Counted from the stretch's first letter, positions 9,801 through 18,544 are shown. The stretch: DNA of 38,281 nucleotides from CAYVQF01 sp964454015 (GCA_964454015.1 CAYVQF010000055.1:1-38281); one strand, 5' to 3'. Made by a program: numbers and translations. The notes: generated from the letters alone by a model not told the origin.

Positions 9801-12800
9801 CGGCGACGCCGGCCCCGGCCGATCCTACCCTGGTGACGGTCCGCTACCCCAGTCTGGCCCGCTTCACCAAGACCGTTGAAGATCTCAACGGGGGCTCGGT
9901 GCGGCCTGGCGACCAGCTTCGCTACCAGCTCACCATCACGGCCGGTGAGGGGGAGACCCTGCGAGACTTGATCGTCACCGATCCTGTCCCCCCCTTGGTG
10001 CGGATTGTGTCCGTTGGCCAGGGTGGCCGCATCAGCCCCACGGGCTCACTCGAGTGGAATGCTGGAACCACGCCCGCGTTGGGCGCCCTCGAGGCCCAAC
10101 GTACGGTCAGCCTCGATTACACCGTTCAGGTCCCCGATGACACCCCCTCGGGGACGGAGATCGTCAACCAGGCGGTGGTCTCTGCCGATGGCTTGCCGCG
10201 CCGCCTCAGCGATGATCCCAGCAAACCCGGTCCGGAAGATCCCACGGTCGTCGTGGTGCGCCTCGACCAGTCGCCCGATCTCTCTCTGGCGCTCAAACGC
10301 GCCGTCTCCGTCAGCGGCGGCGACTTCCTCCCGGGAGACATCATCCTCTATGACTTCGAGGTCACCAATCGCGGCATGGTCGCCAGTGACCTGACCCGGG
10401 TCTTCGACGCCATCCCGGCGGCCACGACCTATGTCGCCAACTCGACGCGTCTCAACGGTACGGCCGTCCCCGATAACCCCCAGGGGCTGACGCCCATCGT
10501 CGATGGCCTGTTGTTGAATAACCCCAACACTTTGCCGGGGGTCATCCAGCCCGACGCCACGGTGACTTTCTCCTTCCAAGTGCGCATCCTCCCGGGGACG
10601 CCGCTGGGGACCCTGATCATCAACCAAGCGCGGGTCGTTGCCGCCGGCGGCATCCTCGAGCTGACCGACGATCCAGCGACACCGGCCCTCAAGGATCCCA
10701 CGGTGGTGGTCGTCGGTGGCGGACCCGCCATTGGCATCCCCACCAAGACGGTCTCTTACCAGGACACCAACGCCAACGGGCAGCTCGACGTCGGTGAGCG
10801 GGTCACTTACCGCATCGAGATCCCCAACCTCGGTCGCGAGCCCCTCGAGCAAGTGAGCTTCATCGACCCCATCCCCACTGGCGCCGACTACGTCCCAGAG
10901 TCCATGACCCTCGACGGTCGCCCCTTGACGGATGCGCCTGACGGTGACCCGGGGCTGCTCATCGAACGCATCCTCATCGTGGCCGTTCCAACCATCGCTG
11001 CTGGCCAGAGCGCGGTCATCACCTTCTCGGTGATCCCCACCGAGGAAGGCTTGCTCTCCAACCAAGGTGAGGTCGCTGCTGCCTCCCTCCCCAGCCGCCT
11101 CACAGACGATCCCACTCGGCCTGGCACGGAAGACCCTACGGTCATCATGGTCGGTGAGGGTGAATTCGCCCCGCTCTTGACCAAGGCGCCGCCCGTCGAT
11201 CTCAACGGGGATCGTGTGCTCATGGGTGACCGGCTGCGCTACCGCATCAGCATCGAGAACCTCTCCACCAACACCATCAGGGACCTCACCCTCACCGATC
11301 CCGTCCCTGACGCCTTGCGCAACATCAACCTCGAAGTGGCGCCCCAAGCCGCGATCGCCCTCGAAGGCAACACGTTGCGCGTCGAAGGCTTCTCCTTGGC
11401 GCCAGGCCAGCTTACGGAAATCGTGTTCAGCGCCGAGATCGTCGGCCAGGAACAGGGTGGCACCGCACAGTACGGGGTTGAGTTCTGCAATGTCGCCCAG
11501 CTCCGCTCACCCGTGCTTTTTGTAGAGAGTGGACCACAGGACTCCTGCATCACTCCGGCCCTCGTGCCCGAAGGCTACGTCGAAGTCATCGGTGTCGTCG
11601 CCCACGATCTCAACGGCGATGGCGTGGTCCAAGACGATGAGCCACGCTTGGCGCGCTACCGCGTCGAGGCGGTGCCTGCCGTGGATGGACCCAGCCAGCC
11701 CCTCGCCGCCACGGAGAGCGATGGCCAAGGCAACTACCGCCTCATCGTCCCGGCCACCGATTTCTATCTCCACACTTTCTCTGATGCAGGCACTCAGATG
11801 GCGCGAACTCCTTGGGACGGACCCCTGCGCGGCGAAAGCGCGGCCCGTTTCGAGGTCCCCATCCCTATCGATCCCCAGGGCATCGTCTATGACTCCAAGA
11901 GCGGTCAGCCCCTCTCTGGGGTGCAGATCTTCGTCTACTACGACGACAGCGATCCCATCGCTCCCGGCGACTTGGTGCCTGCGGAGCGCTTACCCGGACG
12001 CGAACAGCAAGGCCAAGTGACCAGCCGAGATGGCTTCTATCAGTTCTTCTTCGAGCCCATGCCGGAGCGGGTCTACCGGCTCGAGATCGCCCTGGGCCGC
12101 AACCAACCCTGGCAGTTCCCCTCGGTGCTGGTCCCGGCCCTGCCCGGCGTCCTGGAGCTCGGTCCCACCCCCATCGACGTCGTACCCAACGGGCTGCCTG
12201 ATGTCGCCGGAGAACAGCGCTACTACCTGCGCTTCAAAGTGGGGCGCGACGCCCACGAGCGCGGAGCCCAGAACAATCACCTGCCCCTCGACCCGGTCAA
12301 TGCGCTCATCAGCATCGACAAGCGTGTCGACAAAGCCTCAGCCTCCATCGGTGACGTCCTCACCTATCGCGTCACCGTGCAGAATCGCTCCGATCGCGAC
12401 CTCATTCTCGACGTGGCCAGCCCCGACGAGGGCATCGGTGGGATCTACGTCGAAGACCTCTTCCCCAGCGGCGCTACCCTCCACTTCGTCGAGAGCAGCG
12501 CCCGGGCCACGGTGTGGCTCGGAACCCAGGAGCAAAAGGTCGACGTCGTCACCCTGCGGGAAGAGATCGAAGGGCGCACGCGCCTGCGCTTTGGCCGACG
12601 CTTTGGCCTGGGGCACAAGGGCATCGATCTCCCAGCCGGCGCCCGGCTGGAGCTCGGCTACCGCGCTCAGGTCGGGGTGCGGGCCGAGAGCCACAAGACC
12701 TACACCAACGTCGCTCGGGTGCGGGGTGGCAATGGGATGCTCCTCAGCGACAACGACACGGCTGAAGTGCGCATCGCCCCCGATCCGATCTTCGACCAGG

Positions 12801-15800
12801 GCCTGATCTTTGGCAAGGTCTTCTGCGACGCCAACGGCAATGGTTACCAAGACCAGGGCGAGGAAGGTGTCTACCACGCCAGAGTGATGCTCGATACGGG
12901 CTTCTATGCCATGACCGATGCCTTCGGAAAGTTCCATTTCCAGGCCGTTGACCCAGGCAGCCACCAGATCAAGATCGACACCGCCTCCCTGCCTTATGGC
13001 GCCACCATGAGCACTGCCGAGTCCAAGGTCTTCTATATGACCCATGGCCTCCCGGTGAAGGTGAACTTCGGCGTCTTCTGTCCTGAAGCCACGGTGGTGA
13101 GCGACGTTCAGGTCGAGCTCGGTGACCAAGCGGCGCAGGAGGCCCTCGCCGCACTCCAGCAGCGTTTCGTCCCCGTCAAGGGGGACATGGCCGCCTGGGA
13201 GGTCGAGGTCGACGGAGAGAAGACCGCCCTGATGCGGGCGGAGCTCAGCCTCGAGAGCGAGCTGACCGCCAGCGCCGTCGTCGACCTCCAAGAAGGGAAG
13301 TTGGATCCGCCGCTCTCCCTGCGCCTGGTACAGCAGCAGGGCCCGGCCCCCTCGCTGTGGCGCGTCGTCGTCGCCGAAGCCGCAGGCGGAAAGGTCGTGC
13401 ACGAGATGCGCGGCCGCGGCATGCCGCCTGCGACCCTCACCTGGGATGGGACCTCAGCCCTCAACGGCAGAGTCCTCGAAGGTGGGAAGGCCTACCACTT
13501 GTGGCTCGAGCTCATGGGAGGACAACAGGAGTTCAGTCGCTCGGCCCCCGTCCCCTTGGCCATCGCCGGGAGCAGCCATAGCGCCGCCGATCTGTGGGAG
13601 ATGGACGCGGCCGACGGCCCGCTCTTCGACCGCAAACACGTCCCGACCAAGCGACTCAAGGATGCTTTGGCTGAGCAAGTCCATAGGCTGCGACCGCCCA
13701 AGGATCACAAGCTGGTGATCGAGGTCCACATCGACGATGAGCTGGCTCCCTTCGAGGCCTTCGACCTCACGCTGCAACAGGCTGAGGCCCTCGAACGCTA
13801 CCTGCGCCAGAGCGCTCTCCTCGAAGCCACGGCAAGCGTGGAGTTCCGCCCCCGCGGCTCTGATGATCCCTTCTTGCCCTCCTTCGATGAGGAGAGCCGG
13901 CGCGCCAACAGGCGGGTCGTTTTGCAGACCCTGGCCCCCGAAACAAGCCCTGTGGCGGAAGCACCCCAGACCAGTGGGCGGCGGGTGCTGCTCAACGATT
14001 TCGAGGCGCCCTTTGGCGATGACACCTTTGATTTCCTCGTGCCGCGACCTAGTGATGGTGTCCTCGTCGTCGATCTTCGCGAAGAGGATGGGCGGCGCGC
14101 CGTGCGGGCCTTCTCCGTGTCGGCCCAACAGGAAGTCTCCGCTGCGACCTCGCGCCTGAAAGTCGTACCCGACGCTCGCCAGGTGGAGTGGAGTCAGGGC
14201 CAGGTCGCCCGCCCGACCTTGCCCGCCATCCAGACGGAAAACCTCGGCCCGACACTGGTACGCCTAGGCACCGCTGGCCTCGCGCAAGAGGTGCGCGTCA
14301 AGGTCTCTGTTCCCCAAGACGCGCCCGTCACGGCGTGGGCCTTCACTGTCAGAAAGCATGACACGGAGACCGTCATCTACCGCACTGAAGGCAACGGCCG
14401 TCCGCCCGGGGAGATCGCCTGGGATGGACGCACCACCGCCCTCGTCGAGAGTGGCCCCTATGTCGCTCAACTCATGGTCCGCGGCGAAGGCCTGGCGCGC
14501 GCCTATGGGCCAGAGATCTCTCTGCGGGTCGTGGAAGAAGATGAAGTCTTGACCCTGTGGCCGCCCGCCGTGGGCGCCTTCACGCTGCGGGTCAATGGCC
14601 GCGTCGTCGTCGAGGACGCACAAGGCGCCTATGTCCAAGAGGTCTCTGGCCAAGTGGGAGACGCTGTCTTGGTGGACGTGCGCGAAAACGATGGCTCCCG
14701 CTGGGTAGAACTGGTGCACTTGCCCGATCCGGCATCGCCCGCGCCGCAGGCACCTCCTGCGGCCTCGGCGGAGCAGGCCCCTGACGCGCCACTCGCGCCC
14801 GACGGCGCCCTCGATGCACCGCTGCCGGCGGACGACGGCTCACCTCAGACCGCACCCAGTGACAGCCCTTACCCCCTCTTCGAGGAGCCCCTCACCGGTC
14901 ACGTCCTTCCCGACTTCTCACCGGCGACGGTGCGCCGCAGCCATGGCGCCGTCACCGCGCGGCCGGCGGACAGCTATGTCCTGCGCGACGACGCTGGCTG
15001 GTTGCCGCTGCGTGGGCACGCCCTCGGCCTCGCGGAGCCTCTGCACCCGCCGCGTTTCCGTTTGTTGGGGCAAGTCGGTGACGCCAATCTCCTCGGCCCG
15101 AACGATCTGGGCCCGCAGGACGGCGCCGCGGAGAGCGGCGAGCCCTTGGCTGAGCAGGACAACGGCGCCGCGCTGGTGCAGACCCTGGCACCGCACTTCG
15201 GCGCGGGGCAGGTCGACGATTCAACGGCGTTGGTGAGCTTTGGCGCCCAGGTCCTCGACGCGGCTTTCAGCGCCGACGGTCTCATCGATGTCCAATCCCT
15301 GCGCGCTGAGGCCAAGGCCGGTCGACTTCAAGTTGCACTGCCGCCTGTAGACGCGACCCTGTCGCGCAACGCCCTCGCGGTCGTGGGCCAAACCGACCCC
15401 GACAACGCCATCAGCATCAACGGGAAAGTGGCGACCGTGCGCAGCGACGGCCGCTTCGCTCTGGTCGTCGATCTGCCCGATGGGCCTTCGACTCTGGTCA
15501 TTGAAAGCCGCGATCCCCAGGGCAACGTGGGGCGACTCGAGTGGCCTGTGCGCGTGGCGACGGTGGAGTACTTCCTCATGGCCTTTGCCGACACCGCAAT
15601 CGGCGGCGCCAAAACGCGCCTGGCCGGCGCTCACGGTCACAACAGTACCCGCACCGACTCGGTGCTCCTCTATGGCCAGGCCCGCCTCTACTTCAAAGGC
15701 CGGATGCGGGGCGCCGACTTGGGCTTCGACTTCTTCGACGCCTATCGCGCCACGGTGCATCTCGACACGGGTAAGCGGGCAGAGTTCGAGGCCATGTTCG

Positions 15801-18415
15801 ACACCCTCATCAAGCCTGAGGAGTACTACCCGGTCTTTGGCGATTCCTCGGACGAAGTCCATGACGCCAACGCGCGCGGCAAGCTCTACTTGCTGGTGGA
15901 AGCCGACAGCTCCTACCTCAAGGTGGCCAACTTCATGACCGACCTCAAGGGCATCGAGCATTTCGCCTACACCCACAGCCTCTACGGCATGGATCTCAGC
16001 TTCGACAAGACCTTCGCCGACGACTACCGAACCGAGGCCAGGGTCTTCGTCGCCGGGGACTCCTTCCTCGGTGATGGATCGGCCCGCTTGCGCAACACCT
16101 TCAACTACCTCAGAGGAACAGGCGGCTCGCTCTACTACTTGGAGCAAGCCAATGTCGTCGAGGGCAGCGAGCAGGTGACCTTGGTGGCCCGCGATCCCTT
16201 CACTGGCGCCGAAGTGGCTCGCATCCCGCAGACGCGCAACGTCGACTATGTGGTGCGCTACCGCGAGGGCCGAATCCTCTTCAAGTCGCCCGTCCCGAGC
16301 GTCGCCGATCCAGGACTCCTCACGGGCTTGCGCCCCCAAAACACGCGGGACACCAGCGGCGGTTACCCCCTCTTCGTCGAGGTAAGCTACGCTTACGAGA
16401 GCGACAAGGATGGCGGCGGTACCACCGTGGGCGCACAGCTCCGTGAAACCCTCTTCGGTAAGCTCTCCCTGGGGACGGGCTATGTCCAAGAAGGACGCGG
16501 TGGGGCACTGGCCGGCGAGGATTACCAGCTCTTCGGCATCGACCTCTCCTACCGGCACAGCCAAGCCTCCTTCGCCGAAGTCGAGTACGCCCGTAACCGC
16601 TCTTTCGATGCCCTCGCTGCCCTCAGCGATGACGGCGGCTTGAGCTACGGTGCTTTCCAGCGGCGTGACGGCGTCAACGAAATCGGCAACGCCTTTTACG
16701 CCAAAGGACAACTCGAGCTGGCGGACCTCATCGACACCGAGCGGGCCCAGATCCTCCAGATCTCCGGCTTCTACAGCCTGGCGGACGAGGGCTTCTATGC
16801 GCACCGCAGCGCCATGGACCGCGGCTACGAACGCTTCGGCGGCGCCATCGCCTGGAACATCGATGAGGCCAACACCTTGGCTTGGCGCAGCGACGGGGTC
16901 CTCACCCAGATCGACGATCTCATCAATCCACAACCCGGCGCCCTGCGCACGGTCGCGCGCTACGGCAACCGCCTCACCTACGACTACCGCGACGAGGCGC
17001 ATCGCTTCGGCGCAGAGTATGGCATCGCCTTCTACGACGATCACTACGAAGCCGACGCCTACCAGCTCCACACCAGCGTCTTCAACTACACCTACACCGG
17101 CATCAAGGACTTGAGCCTCGGCATCGGCCAGGAATTCGTCATGATCGCCGACGATCCACGCCTCATCAAAGAGGTCAGCGATCGCTTCACCACCCAACTC
17201 ACCGCCTCCTGGCGCATCATCGAGGACCTCTCCGTCGAGGCGGTCCAGCGCCTGCGCTGGAACGGCGAGAACTCCACGCGCCTCGGCTTGCGCAGCGAGG
17301 TCGGTGATGGCACCACGGCCTACATCCAACAGCGGCTGGGCACCCAAGCGGGAGGCAAGCACCTCAACACCACCACCGTGGTCGGAGGAGAGCAGCGCTT
17401 CGGCGAGGACAGCAGCGGGCGGGCCTTTGGCGAGTATCAACTGGACGGTGGTATCTCAGGACGGCAAAACCGCGCCGTGGCCGGCATCGGCAAAATGTGG
17501 GAGCTCGCCCGTGGGGTGCGCCTCGACACGGCCTACGAACGCACCCAGATCTTCGGCGACCAAAAACAACACGACTCGGCCCGCGATGTCCTGAGTCTGG
17601 GCTTCGAGCTGACCCGCTTCGAGCGCATCAAAGTGGGATCCCGCTTCGAGTTCCGCTATGATCACGGCTCGGCGCGCCGGCCCCAGGGCTCCCCCTGCCT
17701 CTCCAACGGCATCATGGACTCACCGGATTTCTGCCGCGATCTCCACCTGGGCGGCTTCGACAAATACCAAGTGGTGACCCTCAATACGGTGGACTGGCAA
17801 TTCAACGACGACCTCACCTTCTTGGTCCGCTACAACCTGGCCCTCACTCAGAACCTCACCCTCTCCACCCTCGAGCAGATCGACCAAGAGGCGACCTTCG
17901 GCTTGGCCTTCCGCCCCGTGACCTGGGACACCTTCAACCTCCTCGTCAAGTACACCTATCTCGATCACCAACGCCCCCTCGCCCTGGACGGCTACACGGC
18001 CGATCGCACGGAGAAGCATGTGGTCAGCCTCATCCCCGTCTTCGAACTCTCCACGGGGACCCAGGTCGTGGCCAAGGTCGCTTGGAAGCATGTCATCAGT
18101 GATCTCAATTCCTTGGTCGGAGAAGAGCTGCCGACGGTGATCACCGACACCCTCCTCTTCATCCTCCGCATCAACCAAGAGTTCTACCGCCTCAGCCAAG
18201 AGGTTTCGCTCCAAGTCGCCGGTGAGTATCGCTTCCTGCAGCAATTCGAGCCCCTCTCTTATGAGCACGGCGTGCTCCTCGAGACCGGTGTCGTCCTCTT
18301 CGATCACCTCCGCATCGGTGTGGGCTACAACTTCACCTCCTTCACCGATGACATCTATGCGCCGGAAGGCGAGGACGCGCATGGCTGGTTCTTCCGCGTC
18401 CAAGGCACCTATTGA
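3827..18415 (+). CDS. Giant DUF11-repeat / OmpA-like / beta-barrel surface protein
   Basis: A 4,862-residue exported protein. Residues 1-28 form a signal peptide ending APEAQA. Residues 30-350 are a head with many cysteines (for example CNCVDWFC). Residues about 355-2570 hold sixteen DUF11-type beta-sandwich repeats of about 135 residues, most separated by linkers of the type SDDPATPAPADPT. Two carboxypeptidase-regulatory or SdrD-B-like stretches follow (2575-2800), then a seventeenth DUF11 (2824-2985) and an SdrD-B-like domain beginning KVFCDANGNGYQDQGEEG (2990-3080). FlgD-Ig-like segments flank an OmpA-like domain (3265-3365, ending RRANRRVVL). After an Ala/Pro linker (3634-3690) comes a 950-residue outer-membrane barrel (from about 3913) ending in tyrosine, RVQGTY. 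The role is probably surface adhesion or envelope scaffolding, inferred from domains only. ATG 3827 is the only start that supplies the signal peptide; its ribosome site is weak. Confidence 0.93.
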   Translation: MNSKVSFGRGSALFIAALICLAAPEAQAVVAGDPMLLFRQFRLFGDAAVTGNTLMVNTCPYVNTILLPQSSGEIAGTPRDAVLEGAYLFWSASRPTPDNTAVLVAANGALIPVTANGTCHQVSHVGGSYGCVADITAALAPHKTAQGYNGTYTVRDVQGTVGVVDENCNCVDWFCQARFAGWSLVLVYSGPSERVERDVFLYDGFRVIDEEYSTPGVDTFTISGFRVGSPPEAKLSFFALEGDWQLGIPYQDSMVGPAACPDQSCIDAVSFNGTKLSNAFNHPGNIFNGSVPGGYAVGVDLDTYDVSHLVSPGDTSATISLISGDGIENNNPWDTHGWGEYVIVNWLLLRLNRLAPNFSTNKTRLDVVPGEVAPGATVYFTLTVTNDGSMDATNVVVTDTMPAGMELIPGTTRIDGGAPLPGNPLLTGLNLGSIPHTGNNDKRVTYQARVLATTLPGTVLRNSAQINANELVSAIETNEVIVRVIGPDLNRPTKIYKDLNGGQPNPGDIIEYEIYLSKEGDIEVGGLVFKDTISPYVQLTEIPVGPYDTSQSSLNGGANGTGYIEVRGITISAQQPGIYLRYKVRILSTAELIAKGVAPENINGLAVSNQGRLEAPFLPAPLLTDDPTRPGPANRTVFVIRTGVDFSGVETRKEAVDSNGGQLLPGDTIAFAIVLTNKGTQPGTLNLVDDIPAWLENVTLQTAHPALSFLPAPAGANGTGRLLVSNLILPGGASLTIQFSAQVAAAAPDGTVIVNVAPLTVAEDPGQNRSLQSPPLTVFNRPSLAASTKTVVNQSGSGGYEPGDTVRYTLTVSNSGTLTANAVTISDPIDPGLENIVPENGGSYNAGAGVITWNLGNLAPGAVAAVHFRATIRATVANGTVIANQATLQGANTAAYVTDDPATPAPADPTRFVVEALPDLNTFTKVYTDENGGTVKPGDWILYTLQVSNNGRAVATNTVVTDVLDQAFVEVLPLDGGAFDGPTRTVRWNLGTLAVGESRSVRVRVRLAALLPFAVAVANQGRITAAELNAAVLSDDPATPAPRDPTVFVVDNAALVAVDKEVIDVNGGAFQPGDEVLYTLRVTNSGDAVATDVVITDPIDPHLVDVTPLDGGLYDASQGRIIWALTAALVPETPVLLRFSARIAATTPAGTVVANQATLTALGVSGSVLSNDPTTPAPLDPTRFTVERRPDFAGATKVVENLDGGTLYRPGDRIRYTLNFVNQGTAAATAITVTDVIDGRLQNLTLSGGGTLSGGTATWNVPTLAAGASLLLTIEGDIVSPLPDGTVIANQAFITSAEVSEAVGTDDPSTPAPNDPTRFSVLSQPDLSGMTKIYVDVNGGNVEPGDLIRYVITVTNTGSDVARNVVVRDRVDINLRDVFVQDGGTWSPVGRFVEWGPATNPALAEIGVGETVVLRFAARVVAPITNLTRIENQAFAEVVGLPPFPSDDPTTPEPGDPTAFFVVSAADLRGATKEVSPPGPDGYRPGDTLTYTIRLTNQGNDVARNVNVRDAVDANLTQIVPANGGVYNSSTREIRWNIGDVAVNATVTLSFTATIATPLASGTLIANQAFVRGPDIGTPLPTDDPRTPAVGDPTVISVTSAALYATSTKRVIDLDGDDIFEPGNQVRYELEIINDGDAPGQNVVVSDLVPAALTNVIVFNGGSIAGNVLTWTLPEVAAGQRVAVAFTATIAAGTPNGTVVENQATIVDAQGQSAVTDDPATPQVGDPTRFVVRAGPRLLSLKTVEDLNGGRVTGGDPLRYTILVRNAGTETATNLEIRDPIDPWLFDVNAFGPGLVSVSEQEVIWRLASLAPGDEVILEILAVVRPNVADGTRIANQAFIVADGGITLRSDDPATAEPEDPTVVVVNAEADLSTSTKVVTTSSSDSWLRPGDRVSYTIEVHNTGFAAAERVEVRDPIPAGLSNVQAQGATVVADTVVWNGVGVPALARIEPGERVRLTFTATIADGVLSGTVIANQAFIRADGVTETPSDDPATPAPADPTLVTVRYPSLARFTKTVEDLNGGSVRPGDQLRYQLTITAGEGETLRDLIVTDPVPPLVRIVSVGQGGRISPTGSLEWNAGTTPALGALEAQRTVSLDYTVQVPDDTPSGTEIVNQAVVSADGLPRRLSDDPSKPGPEDPTVVVVRLDQSPDLSLALKRAVSVSGGDFLPGDIILYDFEVTNRGMVASDLTRVFDAIPAATTYVANSTRLNGTAVPDNPQGLTPIVDGLLLNNPNTLPGVIQPDATVTFSFQVRILPGTPLGTLIINQARVVAAGGILELTDDPATPALKDPTVVVVGGGPAIGIPTKTVSYQDTNANGQLDVGERVTYRIEIPNLGREPLEQVSFIDPIPTGADYVPESMTLDGRPLTDAPDGDPGLLIERILIVAVPTIAAGQSAVITFSVIPTEEGLLSNQGEVAAASLPSRLTDDPTRPGTEDPTVIMVGEGEFAPLLTKAPPVDLNGDRVLMGDRLRYRISIENLSTNTIRDLTLTDPVPDALRNINLEVAPQAAIALEGNTLRVEGFSLAPGQLTEIVFSAEIVGQEQGGTAQYGVEFCNVAQLRSPVLFVESGPQDSCITPALVPEGYVEVIGVVAHDLNGDGVVQDDEPRLARYRVEAVPAVDGPSQPLAATESDGQGNYRLIVPATDFYLHTFSDAGTQMARTPWDGPLRGESAARFEVPIPIDPQGIVYDSKSGQPLSGVQIFVYYDDSDPIAPGDLVPAERLPGREQQGQVTSRDGFYQFFFEPMPERVYRLEIALGRNQPWQFPSVLVPALPGVLELGPTPIDVVPNGLPDVAGEQRYYLRFKVGRDAHERGAQNNHLPLDPVNALISIDKRVDKASASIGDVLTYRVTVQNRSDRDLILDVASPDEGIGGIYVEDLFPSGATLHFVESSARATVWLGTQEQKVDVVTLREEIEGRTRLRFGRRFGLGHKGIDLPAGARLELGYRAQVGVRAESHKTYTNVARVRGGNGMLLSDNDTAEVRIAPDPIFDQGLIFGKVFCDANGNGYQDQGEEGVYHARVMLDTGFYAMTDAFGKFHFQAVDPGSHQIKIDTASLPYGATMSTAESKVFYMTHGLPVKVNFGVFCPEATVVSDVQVELGDQAAQEALAALQQRFVPVKGDMAAWEVEVDGEKTALMRAELSLESELTASAVVDLQEGKLDPPLSLRLVQQQGPAPSLWRVVVAEAAGGKVVHEMRGRGMPPATLTWDGTSALNGRVLEGGKAYHLWLELMGGQQEFSRSAPVPLAIAGSSHSAADLWEMDAADGPLFDRKHVPTKRLKDALAEQVHRLRPPKDHKLVIEVHIDDELAPFEAFDLTLQQAEALERYLRQSALLEATASVEFRPRGSDDPFLPSFDEESRRANRRVVLQTLAPETSPVAEAPQTSGRRVLLNDFEAPFGDDTFDFLVPRPSDGVLVVDLREEDGRRAVRAFSVSAQQEVSAATSRLKVVPDARQVEWSQGQVARPTLPAIQTENLGPTLVRLGTAGLAQEVRVKVSVPQDAPVTAWAFTVRKHDTETVIYRTEGNGRPPGEIAWDGRTTALVESGPYVAQLMVRGEGLARAYGPEISLRVVEEDEVLTLWPPAVGAFTLRVNGRVVVEDAQGAYVQEVSGQVGDAVLVDVRENDGSRWVELVHLPDPASPAPQAPPAASAEQAPDAPLAPDGALDAPLPADDGSPQTAPSDSPYPLFEEPLTGHVLPDFSPATVRRSHGAVTARPADSYVLRDDAGWLPLRGHALGLAEPLHPPRFRLLGQVGDANLLGPNDLGPQDGAAESGEPLAEQDNGAALVQTLAPHFGAGQVDDSTALVSFGAQVLDAAFSADGLIDVQSLRAEAKAGRLQVALPPVDATLSRNALAVVGQTDPDNAISINGKVATVRSDGRFALVVDLPDGPSTLVIESRDPQGNVGRLEWPVRVATVEYFLMAFADTAIGGAKTRLAGAHGHNSTRTDSVLLYGQARLYFKGRMRGADLGFDFFDAYRATVHLDTGKRAEFEAMFDTLIKPEEYYPVFGDSSDEVHDANARGKLYLLVEADSSYLKVANFMTDLKGIEHFAYTHSLYGMDLSFDKTFADDYRTEARVFVAGDSFLGDGSARLRNTFNYLRGTGGSLYYLEQANVVEGSEQVTLVARDPFTGAEVARIPQTRNVDYVVRYREGRILFKSPVPSVADPGLLTGLRPQNTRDTSGGYPLFVEVSYAYESDKDGGGTTVGAQLRETLFGKLSLGTGYVQEGRGGALAGEDYQLFGIDLSYRHSQASFAEVEYARNRSFDALAALSDDGGLSYGAFQRRDGVNEIGNAFYAKGQLELADLIDTERAQILQISGFYSLADEGFYAHRSAMDRGYERFGGAIAWNIDEANTLAWRSDGVLTQIDDLINPQPGALRTVARYGNRLTYDYRDEAHRFGAEYGIAFYDDHYEADAYQLHTSVFNYTYTGIKDLSLGIGQEFVMIADDPRLIKEVSDRFTTQLTASWRIIEDLSVEAVQRLRWNGENSTRLGLRSEVGDGTTAYIQQRLGTQAGGKHLNTTTVVGGEQRFGEDSSGRAFGEYQLDGGISGRQNRAVAGIGKMWELARGVRLDTAYERTQIFGDQKQHDSARDVLSLGFELTRFERIKVGSRFEFRYDHGSARRPQGSPCLSNGIMDSPDFCRDLHLGGFDKYQVVTLNTVDWQFNDDLTFLVRYNLALTQNLTLSTLEQIDQEATFGLAFRPVTWDTFNLLVKYTYLDHQRPLALDGYTADRTEKHVVSLIPVFELSTGTQVVAKVAWKHVISDLNSLVGEELPTVITDTLLFILRINQEFYRLSQEVSLQVAGEYRFLQQFEPLSYEHGVLLETGVVLFDHLRIGVGYNFTSFTDDIYAPEGEDAHGWFFRVQGTY
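4893..11546 (+). repeat. Sixteen tandem DUF11-coding repeats
   Basis: Within the giant gene, units of about 405 bp (135 codons) recur. Each typically opens with a Thr-Lys motif and the form DxNGGxxxPGDxxxYTL, and most end in a DDPxTPxPxDPT linker. Unit starts in the regular part fall near 6580, 6985, 7396, 7798, 8221, 8630, 9031, 9430, 9850, 10270 and 10725. Copies are diverged at the DNA level, so this is an old array. The first three units and the last two are the least regular. A seventeenth unit lies apart at about 12300-12780. Confidence 0.88.
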
Positions 18416-18453
18416 TCTCTGTCGCCTCCGGACGCGCCGCGGCGACGTAACCC

Positions 18454-18482
18454 TTCACAAGCCTTGGGTCTGAGGCTACTTT
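18454..18482 (+). promoter_or_regulatory. Possible promoter of the second barrel gene
   Basis: TTCACA (18454-18459) and TACTTT (18477-18482) are spaced by 17 bp in the 129-bp gap after the giant gene. The -35 is good and the -10 weak. The pair sits inside the inverted repeat at 18461-18497. Confidence 0.25.
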
Positions 18483-18497
18483 ATCCGGGCCCAAGGC
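18461..18497. repeat. Perfect 8-bp inverted repeat between giant and barrel genes
   Basis: GCCTTGGG at 18461-18468 pairs with CCCAAGGC at 18490-18497 across a 21-bp loop that contains the possible -10 element. It could be a regulator site or an RNA hairpin attenuating read-through from the giant gene. There is no T-tract, so a classical terminator is unlikely. Confidence 0.5.
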
Positions 18498-18544
18498 GGC
18501 GTGGCCCACGCTGCGCTTGACCACCTCGCTCGTTGGAGACGACC

